64,000 nucleotides of DNA from Adiantum capillus-veneris (Eukaryota > Streptophyta > Polypodiopsida > Polypodiales > Pteridaceae). The notes below the pieces were generated by a model, which had not been told where the DNA came from, ran no database searches, and worked only from the letters and a program-made list of their open reading frames with translations. Below, in pieces: positions 1 to 10,667 of the stretch (position 1 is its first letter; each line of letters begins with the position of its first letter). The position numbers were made by a program, and so were the translations under genes. Location of the stretch: the NCBI GenBank assembly GCA_014529385.2, contig CM043953.1:73435872-73499871 (forward strand), written 5' to 3'.

Positions 1-1454
1 TTGGTCCAAAGTTTACAGGCGTGGCCCTAGGCATAGGGGGTGCCTGATATGGCATGTTATTATTAAATGGCATGGCTCCACTTGTATAAGAGCTTGGATA
101 ATGCCATTGTGGATTGTAAGCTCTTGGAATAATCGGAGGTGTAGGAGCTACATGAGGCTGAGGTACGACAGGTGCACACGATTGATACATACATGTAGGT
201 ATAGTTGGGGGCACTGTGCTACTAGGCATCGGCGCAGTGTTAACAAATGAACTCCATGGTGTACTTCTTGTCATGCTCACCACTGGGATATGCATGGTAG
301 CCGCAGTGTCATTAAGAGAAAGATGAGCTAGATCTGAGAAGGTAAAGCTGCCACTTGTGGGCTCAGATTGTACTGAGGCTCCTGGCGAAACAACATATGG
401 AGGATCAATGGGGCTCACTGAGGGAGTCTCCATTTGTGATAGGGTTGGTTGGTTGGCCTTTCCCGTATCCAAGAATCTCATTAGGCCTGTTGAAGGCATG
501 TTGATCCCTGTGTTCTGTCTTTCTAACTCGACAATCCTATGGAGGACATCACAGACTTTCTGTTGTTGCTCATCTATGCTAGTAGCACCCGATGTGGATT
601 GTAGAACATCTAACCAACCCACATGATAGGTGTGTCTTGTGTACCGATCAGTTAAAGCTTCTGCTTGTAGGTCATACTCCCAATTTTTGTTTAGGAATAT
701 CCCATCTAGGCCTGGCATGCTGGAGGTTTCCCTCGAAGTGGAAGCATTATTGCTCCCCATCGCTTACCCCTCCGTGACTGCTACCTTGGGAGCACTCGGT
801 TGCTCAGCTGGCATGATTTTTGTCATAGGAGCCTTTGCTTTCAGGGCTCGAATTTGTTCTAGCCTTCGTAGGTTCTCAATTTCCCTCTCCCTTGTTGCTT
901 GCATATAGCGTTCGATCTCTTGCACTTCGGCAAGACTCCTACCATCGGGTAGTAAAACCTCAGAGGGAGATAGTCCTAAAGGATCAGGAGGTGCAGTGGA
1001 TGGAACATTCACATGCACACTCTCAAGAAGAATAGGGTCTATTTTGGGCATGAATGACGAATTTACTTCCCCACTCCCTTCATTTATTTCATTAACCGCA
1101 TGTTCGGAGCGAGTGGCTCTACTAAGGGTCTCTTTTAAGCGGCTAAACACGCTGGACCCGAGCCGTGGGCCCATGGCATGCATGTCTTGACTTGAACTAT
1201 AAAGGGTTTCGTGTAGGATACCCCTCCATGAATTCGTAGTCAGAGGAAGAATCACTAGACGCGATATGAGGATCTTGGGTCACGCTACCTTGAGTCCCGG
1301 CCGAAGGTCCAGAACCTAGGGTGTAGGAATAATGGGTGCCCGCGTAAATGGAGGCACTACCAATATGCTCGTGCTCTAACACTCGTCCAGAGCATAGGTT
1401 CATATGACTTGGATCCCCTAGAAGTGTCAGTGAGTGCCTGTGAAGGCTGCTCAC
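1..1454 (-). pseudogene. Family C gypsy element, gag region (broken)
   Basis: The minus strand carries a gag-like coding region starting at an ATG at 1454. The first part (1454 to 1197) is rich in Ser, Gly and Tyr and ends in an acidic-serine stretch. A frame change near 1,250 leads into a second part (1255 to 764) with a charged Glu/Arg coiled-coil-like segment. Below 760 the frame is broken, but the last 80 bases still read as Met/Pro/Asn-rich sequence; the same type of sequence recurs at 3,880-4,046. No zinc knuckle or protease is visible before the window edge. The assignment to gag rests on position: it lies downstream, on the same strand, of an LTR, a primer-binding site and a leader. 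The encoded protein would be the structural shell of a retrotransposon particle. The frameshift makes this copy non-functional. Confidence 0.5.
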
Positions 1455-2470
1455 CTAGTATTTTTGGGTGTTTTGCAACCCAAGTCTTTTCTTAATTTTT
1501 TTTTATTTTTTGATTTTTTGGTCCTTTTTTTCTGACCCAGCTATAGAATAGAACGTATGATAGCTCAAAACAAGCGTCTCGGTCAGAGGGACCTGCCGTG
1601 CTTTATAGCCCTCCGTTTGGTCACTTTATGCCCTCAGAATCCCTAAAACCGTCAATTTCTAGTAGGGAACTAGGCCCAAATTAGAAAGTCTAAGGGTGCA
1701 AGTGGGAAGAGAAGGGAGGCGAGTGGAGGACTTTCCCCACATGCTGTCATTCCCTCTTGAGGGGGTAGGGTATATATATAAGAGTGAGTCTAGTATATAT
1801 CATAAGACTGAGGACTGAGGCCTGGGCCTGGGCTTGGGAAAATGATCCCGATCCCGATCAAAATTTTAGTGTAGCCCCCCAGTCACTCACGCTTAAATAT
1901 TTTCGGTTTTTTTTTTTCATTTTTTCTTTTACTTTTTTTTTTTAAAAAAAGGCGACGACCGCTCGCGGTTTAGGTGACCCTTTCTTGGCCACACACTGTC
2001 AACACCTACCTAACCTCTGTGTCAACAGCTCACAGACAGCTCACTACCTTATCTACTTACTAACAATGCTACTAACCACTAACTAATCTATTAACCACTC
2101 TGCTAACTGCTTATTGACAGTGGGCTAACTGTCCACCTACTTCCTCTCTCACTACCTTACTGTGCAAAGTCTGTGTGCAGGCAAACCTTGACAGAAAACT
2201 GTGTACAGACTGTGTGCAAACAGAAATTTCTAACTGCCTTCCTACTTATTCATTCACTGCGAACAAGCTAACGACTACTAATTGTGCAAAGACTGTGTGC
2301 AAACAGAAAACACAACATTATGCAAAAATCACAGAACTTGCAGACAATACAGAAATTAACAACTTGCAGAAAAATAACTCATTCCTCTTCCTCTTCCTCT
2401 TCTTTCCTACTACAAACAACTCATAGGAGAAGCACAAAGTGCCTCTTGGGCTTAGTGCAGGGCGAATCCC
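1455..2470 (-). other. Leader between gag and primer-binding site of element C
   Basis: This is about 1 kb without a convincing ORF, between the gag start and the primer-binding site of element C. It has poly-T/A tracts near 1,495-1,530 and 1,905-1,950. From 2,000 to 2,400 it has repeated short words of the type ctaactaacta and gcaaacagaaa. These fit a long 5' untranslated leader of a gypsy element. Short plus-strand ORFs here are low complexity and not credible. Confidence 0.5.
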
Positions 2471-2484
2471 TGGCAGCGGCGCCA
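2471..2484 (-). promoter_or_regulatory. Primer-binding site, tRNA-Asp type (element C)
   Basis: On the minus strand the sequence reads TGGCGCCGCTGCCA. It resembles the primer-binding site complementary to the 3' end of plant tRNA-Asp used by several gypsy lineages. It lies a few bases inside an LTR end, which fixes the orientation of the element as minus. Degenerate copies occur at 4125-4138 and 12982-12995 beside the other C-family LTRs. Confidence 0.7.
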
Positions 2485-2488
2485 AAAA

Positions 2489-2922
2489 TGTGCGCTCCAC
2501 TAAATTTCCGTCTCCACTAATGTTCTTTCTCACATCTCCGTCTCCACTAAATTTTTGTGTGAGCTTGGCTATTTGTACTGCCTTACTTCTAGGCTCTCTA
2601 TCAAGCGTGTTACGCATATTCTCAGCAATAGATCGACCTATAGCTTGAGCAAATGTTGCCAAGTCACCTAAGTGAGCAGGCATCGTGTGTGCGCTCCTTG
2701 CCGCACTGTCGAAGCAAGGGCCTTGCCTAACACTGTGTGCGAGCCATAGACGGCTCCAAGCACACAACTAGCTTAACTAGTAAGCTCAAAAGAGGGCAAT
2801 GGTGTGTCACTCACCGCTCTATGCTCCTGCCGTGGAGGATTCCTTGCCGCGAAGAAGAAGGAGACGCCACTACGTCGCGCTCAACCGCTTCGCCGCCGTC
2901 GTGCCGCCGCAATGCTCGATCG

Positions 2923-2993
<71 letters not shown>

Positions 2994-3316
2994 GGAGGTG
3001 AAGAAGAAGAAGATGGAGATGGAGATGGAGCAAGAGCACTCTTCTATTGCACAAATGAGAGAATGAGTGAATTTTAGGTTTAGTTGGCTTTTATATGAGC
3101 TCACCCCATTCACACTTGGGCGCCCATGCTTAGCCAACTAATCCCTTGAATGTCCCAGTTAGAGTGCGCCTCTCATTGGCGATCACTCTTACCCTTTTCC
3201 TATTGGACCGACAAGCCCGGTACCTGACTCTACCAAATAAATAATACAATGTCCACCGTAGGTTACAACGTCCGTCTCGTAGGTGATAGGGTGTCCGTGA
3301 GCCGTGAGGGTTAACA
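2489..3316 (-). mobile_element. 5' LTR of element C (copy a)
   Basis: The segment starts on the minus strand with TGTTAACCCTCA and ends in CA next to the primer-binding site. Related copies are at 4143-4735 and 13000-13622 (about 600 bp each). All three share a block that, on the plus strand, runs from the CACTCACCGCTCTATGC region through a CT/CA microsatellite and a GAAGAAGAAGATGGAG purine stretch to ACCAAATAAATAATACAATG. The boundaries are inferred from TG..CA ends and the adjacent primer site, not from a matching second LTR of the same element. Confidence 0.6.
2923..2992. repeat. (CT)n-(CA)n compound microsatellite
   Basis: A short CT run passes directly into about 28 CA units inside the C-family LTR. 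ORFs reading His-Thr or Cys-Val repeats over it are artefacts of the repeat. The other two LTR copies have long CT and very short CA tracts at the same place. Confidence 0.95.
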
Positions 3317-3879
3317 CCGTGGGTGGAGGTGCTCCAGAGACTACATGTGGAGTAGGTATTGGCATTGGGCTTGGTGCATAGGAAGCCCTTGGGTTCCACG
3401 TTGGGCACGATGTCATTAGGAAAATTTTGAACTCATTTTTGGGCCTTTTAAGAGTGCCACATCATCAAAGTTGTACAAAAGAAAGCAACCCGGTAGAGCC
3501 CTCTAAATATTGCTTAGAACCCCATGATATGCACCTATCATTGGAAAGTTCTTGAAAAATTGATTCTAAAGAGCCAAGGTCCGAAAAGTTTGGATGACTT
3601 CTATGAAAGTCATGCCATTTTTTTTCAATCAGCCAGGTTTTGTTACCGTTACGGTAATCTAAAATCACCTTTTTCTAGATCTACATGAAGGCAATGTCTG
3701 ATACATGCATGCTATATATCAATAGATAGCATTTGAAGAGTAGATTCTAAATATCCAACCTTCGACAAGTTTGGATCTTATTTGCAAAAAATTTACCGAT
3801 CCCCACTTTTTGAAAGCTATGCCACATCAACAATTCTTACAAGGCCCATTTTTGAGTCCAAACTTTTCCTAATGTGTGC
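3317..3879. other. No gene recognised
   Basis: This is about 560 bases between the C-family LTR and a gag fragment. Only short ORFs are present and none has a recognisable motif. The right half has repeated phrases about pairs of related words (gatccgaaaagtttggat-like), which suggests decayed repeat sequence. Confidence 0.4.
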
Positions 3880-4046
3880 CATGTGGTGGTCCAAAGTTCA
3901 TATGTGTGGCCCTAGGCATAGCAGACATCGGATGTGACATGCTAATGCTAGCTAGTATAGTCCCATGGAAATAAGAACTTGGGTGTTGTGGTTGTGGAGC
4001 ATAGGTAGTTGAAACAATGGGAGGGGTAGGGACTACATGAGTACGA
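3880..4046 (-). pseudogene. Element C gag fragment (second copy)
   Basis: On the minus strand this reads as a Pro/Thr/His-rich stretch ending in a Met-Pro-Arg-Ala-Thr..Asn-Phe-Gly-Pro motif. It closely matches the region at positions 1-80. It abuts a short leader, a degenerate primer site and a C-family LTR at 4143-4735. It is therefore the interior of a second C element whose leader and most of gag were lost by internal deletion. It also marks the left edge of the 8.86-kb duplicated unit. Confidence 0.6.
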
Positions 4047-4142
4047 GGACCCTCCTTCCTTACCTTTCCTACAATTGAAATTGCACCACAAAAGAAGCAC
4101 AGAGTGCCATTCAAGCTTAGTGTATGGCAGCGGTGCCAAAAA

Positions 4143-4377
4143 TGTACGCGTATGTCGCACGTGTCAATGCAAGGAACTTGCCGATACACTGTGTGCGAGC
4201 CACAAATGGCTCCAAGCACACAACAAGCCTAAACTAGTAAGCTCAAAGATGGCGTTGGTGTGTCACTCACCGCTCTATGCTTCCTGTCGTGGAGGATTCC
4301 TCGCCGCGAAGAAAAGGGAGACACCACTACGCCGGCTCAACCGCCTCGCCGTCGTCATGCCGCCACAATGCTCGATC

Positions 4378-4427
<50 letters not shown>

Positions 4428-4735
4428 GCATACACACACACACAAGGAGATGAAGAAGAAGAAGATGGAGATGGAGCAAGAGCACTCTTCAATTGCACAA
4501 ATGAGAGAATGAGTGAATTTTAGGTTTAGTTGAATTTTATATGAGCTCGCCCCATTCACACTTGGGCGCCCATGCTTAGCCAACTAATCCCTTGAATATT
4601 ATAGTTAGAGTGCGCCTCTCATCGGCGATCACTCTTACCCTTTTCCTATTGGACCGACAAGCCCGGTACCTGACTCTACCAAATAAATAATACAATGTCC
4701 ATCGTCGGTGATAGGAATGTGCATGAGGGTTAACA
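4143..4735 (-). mobile_element. Family C LTR (copy b)
   Basis: This LTR matches the one at 2489-3316 over most of its length and has the same TGTTAACCCTCA start on the minus strand. A degenerate tRNA-Asp-type primer site (one change, GGCACC for GGCGCC) lies at 4125-4138. It contains a CT tract at about 4,380-4,424. It is the left LTR of duplication unit 1. Confidence 0.65.
4380..4424. repeat. (CT)n microsatellite
   Basis: This uninterrupted CT run of about 22 units lies in C-family LTR copy b. The corresponding tract in the second duplication unit is about twice as long. Ser-Leu and Arg-Glu repeat ORFs across it are not genes. Confidence 0.95.
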
Positions 4736-5539
4736 CTAGCCATATATCTCTCTCTCCCTTTGATAAGATGACAATATTGCCTCTTTTGGTGCCCCTTTAC
4801 ATTGCAATACTCATAGCGGATGCCCTTCCACCTCTATACGCCAAATTTAGGACGAGTTTTCCCATCTCCATATCACCTTGATTCAATGTTGGTCTCCTCC
4901 TCCCAAGAATGCGTACTATGAAACTCCCTTATCTATTGTTTTTCTTTCAGAGCATTGCCCTTCAGGTAGTGTGGGTTTGAATTTATTTTAATGCTTGTGT
5001 TTATGGATCATAGGTACAACGGGGTACTACACTATTCAATTTCACCACCTTCCTATCTTGTAAATGCTTTGATAAATGTGAGCCTTAATTTTGGCTTGGT
5101 TTTAAGGGAAGTAAATCCCAAGAGGAAGTAAATCCTTGACCTTGCAAACAGGTACCCATTTGACTAGGTGGGATTTCTAACATGACCTAGTCTGACTAGC
5201 TGGAGGAGCGGGATGTGTGTTGTCTTGAAACCCTTTCCTTTTTAAAGGGGGGGATTTCTATCCCTCACTTATACTTGCAATTTCAATTTTTTTGATTGCC
5301 AAAATGAGAGAATTTGAGTTTTTTTTACTGTATGAAGGGAACACATGTTGAATGGTTGAACTTCTGAGGCTTGTTGACTTGCTTTATAATTAAAATGGAA
5401 GTCTTCACTCAATGTAACCATCATGGATTTTGGGGAGGCATCTTCCTTGCAAATTTTTGCTTTAAAAATGAGCTGAAAATGACCTAATTTTGGTCCAAAG
5501 TGGCAAAATGGCCCAAAAATTGACACATCAGCTCATAGT
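4736..5539. other. No gene recognised; spacer before element A
   Basis: This roughly 800-base AT-rich stretch is present in both duplication units (second copy about 13,623-14,425). It has no ORF with recognisable motifs. It may be flanking DNA into which element A inserted, or the remains of an older element. Confidence 0.4.
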
Positions 5540-5542
5540 GCC

Positions 5543-5600
<58 letters not shown>
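5543..5600. repeat. (GA)n microsatellite
   Basis: About 28 GA units lie just upstream of element A. The homologous tract in the second unit, near 14,433-14,452, has only about 10 units. Confidence 0.95.
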
Positions 5601-5603
<3 letters not shown>

Positions 5604-6240
5604 TAGCTTTTGAGGGGGGGGGAACCCTACAATGTTCCCCTTCTGTTAAATTCCCTTCATGGTTGCTCAATTTATGTGTAAGGCAATCCCACCTCTTCGC
5701 AATCTCGTATTTGAGCTTGTAAGGGAGTGAATTAGGGTTTCTTTTCATCAAAATGGTGTGTGGGATTCAATATGGAAGCTCTTAAATCTTTGAAAAATAA
5801 AAAAATGGTCGTCGTGAAGGTGAAATCTCGTGTATTTCTTTCAATTGTTTGAAGTTACGACTATGTAATTGGGGGCGATGCTACATGATTCCATTAAAGA
5901 GGTTTGGGATTTGAATGGGATTTGTACTTGTATAAGAGTTGAGGTTTCATGACTAGAAGCTTAGTGTGTTTAATTGCTATTTTAATAAAATTGGATATGA
6001 ATTGGTGATCTGTCCATCACAAACTCGACTACAAAAACAAGCAGATTCCAAGCACAATAGGAAAGAGGATTTGTGTATTCTTTGTCACGATTGCTCTTTG
6101 ACTTTAAAACATCTTTAAGAAGAGGGTTAGAGATTCTCCATAAACACTTTTTCACTAAGTGTTTGTGATTCTCATTACAAAATCTCACAGCCAAAGATCT
6201 CACACCTTCCTAGCTAGACTACACAACTTCTCAACATTCT

Positions 6241-6254
6241 TGGTGAACCCGACG
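6241..6254 (+). promoter_or_regulatory. Candidate primer-binding site of element A
   Basis: TGGTGAACCCGACG begins four bases after a possible LTR end in CA and lies about 66 bases before the gag ATG. TGG is the expected start for a site complementary to a tRNA CCA end. The tRNA is not identified with confidence. The second copy is at about 15,101-15,114. Confidence 0.45.
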
Positions 6255-6319
6255 TAAAGCAGCTAGGGTGAGGGTTCAAAAACTTTTTTTCAAAGATTTA
6301 AATACAAATAATTAAATCT

Positions 6320-7075
6320 ATGGATCAACAAGAGAAACAGGGCATGTGTGATTCTATGCTTGACAAGCTTGTTAAGGGCATGCAAGAAATGAATTTAAAG
6401 CTAACGAGGCTTGCAGAGAAACAATATCCTGCAGGGTAGAAATCCCAAAGAAAAGAAGGATTTGTGCATAGATTCATATGGTGTAATAGAATAGATCATG
6501 GCATAAGGGATTGTGATAGCTTCACTGATGCCTTGAAAAGAGATCTTATATTTTTTAAGGATGGGAAGATCCATCTTCCAGAGACAGATATGCCATTAGG
6601 AACTAACTTTATAAATGGGGTATGGGGAAGTTAGTGGAGGATATGGCAAGCAGTCATGCCATCTCTACAGTGGAGGTTACTACCTATGGGGCAAAGATAC
6701 AGTTGATTCCAAAGAAAGGTTCAAAGACTACTTAGGATGTTTTTGAGGAGGTCAATAGCTTGTGGCCATATGCAATGGTGTCATCTAAAAAAGGGGAGGT
6801 AACTAAATAGGTATTCATGCATGCCTATCTTGAAAAATTCCATAACAATGAAGCAGTTGTGGAAGAGAAGCATAGACATGAGAATGGAGATGTAGGTCCC
6901 TCTACTTCAAAGAGGGTTACAAGAGCTGGAGGAAGAAAGGATCCTGGACCTTCTTACGAGGATTCACCACATGTGCCTCCTCCTCTTGAGGTTCCTATGG
7001 AGGAACCATCTAAAGAAGAAAGAGCAAGGAAAAGAAAAAGCAAAAGGCCGTACATACAGACTGCAATCTAACATT
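6320..7075 (+). pseudogene. Element A gag (copy 1)
   Basis: The coding region starts at ATG 6320 with a short helical N-terminus. It then shows a zinc-knuckle-like segment with spaced Cys, His and Cys around 6,475-6,515 (..CNRIDHGIRDC..) and a conserved gypsy gag phrase about a threonine-asparagine-phenylalanine motif near 6,600. A TAG at about 6,437 and further stops break it. The last part (6,817-7,071) is a charged Lys/Arg-rich tail. The product would be nucleocapsid/capsid of a retrotransposon. The copy at 15,180-15,935 has the same stops. Confidence 0.65.
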
Positions 7076-7193
7076 GAATCTCCCACAAACTTAAAGCAGG
7101 TACTGGAGGAAAGGTTTTTAAATAGTAAAGATGACTTTACCTTGGGCAAAGTTCTTGGCATAGCTAGTGCAAGTTTCATGAGGAAATTATACT

Positions 7194-7402
7194 ATATCAT
7201 AAAAAGAAAGAGGCAAACTCTCGCTGAGTCTATTCCTCCACAATCTTAGGGTGAAGGAGAATCATTAAAGGTACAAGGGATAGTTAAGGTTGGCTGATAG
7301 ATATCATAAAAAGAAAGAGGCAAACTCTCACTGAGTCCATTCCTCCACAATCTCAAGGTGAAGGAGAATCATTGAAGGCACAAGGGATAGTTAAGGTTGG
7401 TT
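7194..7402. repeat. Direct tandem repeat, 107-bp period, in element A
   Basis: A block beginning ATATCATAAAAAGAAAGAGG occurs at 7194 and again at 7301, each followed by the same purine-rich sequence to about 7,402. The two blocks differ at a few positions. The same pair occurs in the second duplication unit near 16,054 and 16,161, so it predates the large duplication. Confidence 0.85.
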
Positions 7403-7479
7403 GCAAGGAGTTTTTAACAAAAGAAGAGAAGAAGTGTTTTAAAGAAATTCTTTCCATACATGTTTAGGGTTTTTCTTTT

Positions 7480-7990
7480 CAGCCACATGAGATAGGGCGT
7501 GTTGATCCTAGTGTTGTTGCACCTATGGTGATCTTCACTATCCCTGATGTAACTTGGAATCTACATCCAATCCTGGTTTTGAAAGCACATTTGCCAAAGT
7601 TGAAGATTAGCATGGGTATTTTGGAGCCTTCTTGAGTGCCATATTCAAACATGTGGTTCAATGTGCCTAAGAAGAATAGAGCTTTGCGGTTCATACATGA
7701 CATACAACCTGTGAACAAGGTTATCATCAGAAATTTGGGTACAGGACCAATAGTGGATGAATTTACAGAGGCGTTTGCAGGAAGATCAATTTACTTAATG
7801 GGCGATCTCTATTCACGGTACGATCAATTTCAGCTAGATGTTGAGAGTGGAGATTTCAAAAGTATGAAAACACCTCTGGGACTGGTAAGGATGTGTACCT
7901 TATCTCAAGGAGCAACAAATTAAGCTGCACATATGATGAATGGGATGAACAAGGTTCTACATGACTTCATACCTTAAATCACAATGCCAT
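7480..7990 (+). pseudogene. Element A reverse transcriptase (copy 1)
   Basis: The segment encodes gypsy reverse-transcriptase motifs: a LRFIHDIQPVN-type motif near 7,685, a fingers/palm segment with GDLYSRYDQF near 7,800-7,830, and a TPLGLVRMCTLPQG-like motif near 7,870-7,910. The catalytic pair expected as F-x-DD is seen as FLDG near 7,990, so the second aspartate is lost. Both duplicated copies show this. In retroelements this enzyme copies RNA to cDNA in the particle. Confidence 0.8.
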
Positions 7991-8339
7991 TTCTTGATGG
8001 TGTGCCTATCAAAGGACGTGAAGACAAAGACAAACATAAAGCTATGGATTCGAGGGGATGTCGTAAGTTTGTTGCAAACCATATCAAATACTGTGAGAAT
8101 ATTTTGTCACGGTTGGAAGAAGTTGATCTTATTATATTAGGACAAAAGTCTGTATATCGAGTTACTGAAGTGGTGATTGTGGGGCAGATCTGTGGTCCTT
8201 ATGGTAGAAGGCCTTGTCCAAAAAATATGGATGAAATCAAATACATGAAAGAAACATGTACAATTGTAAATGAAGTTTTAGTATTTCTTGGTGCTTGCAT
8301 CTTCTATCTTGCTTGGATACCACATTATGCACATGTAGC

Positions 8340-8960
8340 AAATTCTCTTTAAAGTTTGTTGAGAAAGAATTAGAAGTTTCAATGGGAAGAAGAGCACACA
8401 AAAGCCATGAGGAAGCTAAACATGCTACTTCTTTCAGCACCAACCCTAAGAAAGCTAGACTCTGCATGTGAAAGACCTATTGTTGTGACATTGGACACGA
8501 GTCCTATAGGGACAAGATGGGCAATAGGGCAAGATGATGACAACGGGAAAAAGGTATGTGGTGAGATTTGGAGCCAAGGTTTTGAGTTCTCACCAATGAG
8601 ATTATGTGCAAGTACAGATTGAATCATAGGGAGTGATCACAAAATTGAGATGTGAAAAGGAGTACTTGATAGGGAATCATTTGTTGTTGAAACTGATTGT
8701 TTTTCTCTTCTTGGAATGATAAGAAATTTTTCAACTCGTGACGTTGCTATGCTGCAATGGATAGCCTACATAAAGTCCTTGAATCCCGAGTTCAAGCATA
8801 TTGCTACATAAAGCCTACAACTCGTGACGTTGCTATGCTGCAATGGATAGCCTACATAAAGTCCTTGAATCCCGATTTCAAGCATATTGCATGAAAGGAC
8901 AATCCAACGGTAGATATGCTATCTAGGGCAAGGTATGAAGATGAAGAGGACATGATTGTT
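8340..8960 (+). pseudogene. Element A RNase H region (copy 1)
   Basis: The 5' part of this segment encodes a VTLDTSPIGTRWAIGQ motif, which fits the first strand and catalytic Asp region of gypsy RNase H. It is followed by stop-broken sequence in which a phrase with a TRDVAMLQWIAYIKSLNPEF motif can be read. Frameshifts and a 73-bp internal repeat make it non-functional. The copy in the second unit is at about 17,200-17,820. Confidence 0.6.
8732..8890. repeat. 73-bp direct repeat inside element A RNase H
   Basis: Positions 8732-8804 and 8818-8890 are near-identical (CAACTCGTGACGTTGC..CATATTGC), separated by 13 bases. The same arrangement is present in the second unit from about 17,589. It is a short tandem duplication within the coding sequence that destroys the frame. 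Confidence 0.9.
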
Positions 8961-9129
8961 GAGGGAGATGATGTAGGTACAAAGTTTTACACTATTTCTC
9001 ATGCAAAGACTAATCATGAATGTTTTGTATCTTCATTTTAATCCTTTTCAGAGGAACTATATGAGGGTGAATGGATCTTGATAAGTCACTACTTAAGTAC
9101 CCTGCAGAAACATGATGATTGGACATAGC

Positions 9130-9943
9130 AAAAATTTAAGAGGATAAGAAGAAAATCATATGGATACATCTTGAAGGATGGCTACTTATGGAAGCATCCT
9201 AAACAAAGAGATGGAACACCATTGTTGATAGTGTGAGATAAGACTACTCAACAAGAGATTGTCAAGGCGTTCCATGAAAGTTTATGGATAGGACATCGAG
9301 CTGTATGTGCAACATTTGCCAAAGTAAAAGAAAGGTATTAGTAAAAAGGTGTGTATAAGGATGTGGCTAAGTTTGTGGAGTCTTGTGTGGAATGCCAAAT
9401 GTATTCAAATGTATGGCATCGTGATTGACTACATCCTACTTATCCATTGGCCATACATTATAAATGGGTTGTAGATTTGGTCACAATGCCTTTGGGACTT
9501 TGGAAAATGAGGTATTTGGTGCTTGCAAGAGAAGATTTGTCTACAAGTTGAAGGGCGTGCATTGCGGACAAAACAAAATCGGTATGTAAATTCCTTCTTG
9601 AAGATGTGATCTATCATTATGGATTTGTGGGAAAAATAACTAATGATAAATGAGAATTGGATGCTGACAAAGCAAGGGAATTCTTTTCTAGGATGAGCAT
9701 CAAACTAACTTTGACTTGTGCTTATAACCTAGAGGGCAATGGCAAGAGTGAAAGAGGACATCCTCAAATAATTAAAGCTTTGGCTAAGGTTTGTAAAGTC
9801 AATCTTGGAGAGTGGCCAAGGTTACTGCCGTTTGCATTATGGGCTAATCGTATTGACACATAGTTCAAACATTGGCTATATGCATGTTGAATTGATGTAT
9901 GGTCAAAAACGTGTGATTTCAATTGAAGATGTAGTTCTTACAT
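9130..9943 (+). pseudogene. Element A integrase, N-terminal and core part (copy 1)
   Basis: Broken frames encode integrase-like pieces: a Cys-x-x-Cys-type finger region near 9,385-9,400 (..SCVECQMY..), a core-like piece near 9,450-9,560, and a segment with NLEGNGKSERGH near 9,730. The latter fits the N-G-x-x-E motif region carrying the third catalytic residue. The frame ends at the TACAT preceding element B. The C-terminal part is absent from this copy because unit 1 ends within B. Confidence 0.65.
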
Positions 9944-10497
9944 TGTTACGAGACTGGGCACCCTCATGTTGCATAAGGTTAATTGCAATTGGGATAGTTG
10001 GCTTAATGGTTAATTATGTGTTGTCTATTTGAATTTTACTAACAGTGAGTGCATGATGGTTTGTAGATTGGAACTTTGGGAGTTGACGGGGAGGCACCAG
10101 CAAATAATAATTCTCTCGATCATTTTATCCTAGCATAAAACTTTAGATCTTTTATCAAGAAGCCACTATGGCTCCTTTTTAAATAGGATAGTGAGAACTT
10201 ACCCTAAGAGGATCATGCACTAAGTAGTGTGTACCACTCATAACTAAAGTGGGACTAAAGTGTAAAAGAGAGGCCTCTAATTTTTGGCACCAATAATAAA
10301 TCAAGATATCAAATACCAAACTCCACAAGAGGTGTCGTGGAGTTTTGGGCTATGATCGTTAGGCCTTTCTTGTGTAGATGCTCTCAATTTTCCATCTCCC
10401 CTCTCTTAAGCTACTATGTGTTTGTTGTGTACTCCCTAATCAAGTCTACATCTTCTCTTCCATGTTCTTATAGCTTTTCTCTATCAATTCTATGCTC

Positions 10498-10539
<42 letters not shown>

Positions 10540-10654
10540 TAGGGGGGGGGGGGGTGTGCTTGGAAATTGGAGAAAGAGGTTGACAGGTTGATGGGGATGT
10601 ATGTGAGCAAGTGTTGAATTGTTCTAAGCAACCGGTATGCCCGTTCTCCCAACA
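9944..10654 (+). mobile_element. Element B 5' LTR (unit 1)
   Basis: This LTR of about 711 bp starts TGTTACGAGACTGGG and ends CCCAACA. It matches the LTR at 18801-19532. It includes a TG microsatellite and a poly-G run near 10,500-10,552. It is followed by a plus-strand primer-binding site. The five bases before it are TACAT, the same as those flanking both ends of the full B element in the second unit. Confidence 0.85.
10499..10552. repeat. (TG)n plus poly-G tract in element B LTR
   Basis: About 20 TG units are followed by a run of G. The homologous tracts in unit 2 (19,358-19,423) and in the 3' LTR (24,599-24,655) differ in length. Confidence 0.9.
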
Positions 10655-10655
10655 G

Positions 10656-10667
10656 TGGTATCAAAGC
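10656..10667 (+). promoter_or_regulatory. Primer-binding site of element B (mutated)
   Basis: TGGTATCAAAGC differs at one base from the consensus initiator-tRNA-Met site TGGTATCAGAGC found intact in the second unit at 19534-19545. It lies one base after the LTR end. Confidence 0.85.

Larger units (their letters stand above)
5540..9943 (+). mobile_element. Gypsy element A, copy 1 (decayed, interrupted by element B)
   Basis: This plus-strand Ty3/gypsy element has a candidate LTR end at about 6236 (..TCAACA) and a primer-binding site at 6241-6254 (TGGTGAACCCGACG). These are followed by gag (from 6320), reverse transcriptase, RNase H and integrase in the usual gypsy order. The LTR start near 5,540 is a guess from a TG(T/C)CGTG sequence. 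Many stops and frame changes interrupt the coding region, and the same lesions occur in copy 2, so the element was dead before it was duplicated. The integrase is cut at 9943 by insertion of element B, preceded by TACAT. Confidence 0.75.

Noticed and set aside
764..1255. Independent host coiled-coil gene
   Set aside because: It lies downstream of an LTR, primer site and leader on the same strand, so gag of element C is the simpler reading.
2804..3137. ORFs with His-Thr, Cys-Val, Ser-Leu or Arg-Glu repeats over CT/CA tracts (also at 4,075-4,583, 5,533-5,751, 12,938-13,470, 29,631-29,879)
   Set aside because: Simple-sequence translation with no non-repeat domain; they lie inside LTRs or spacers and exist in several frames at once.
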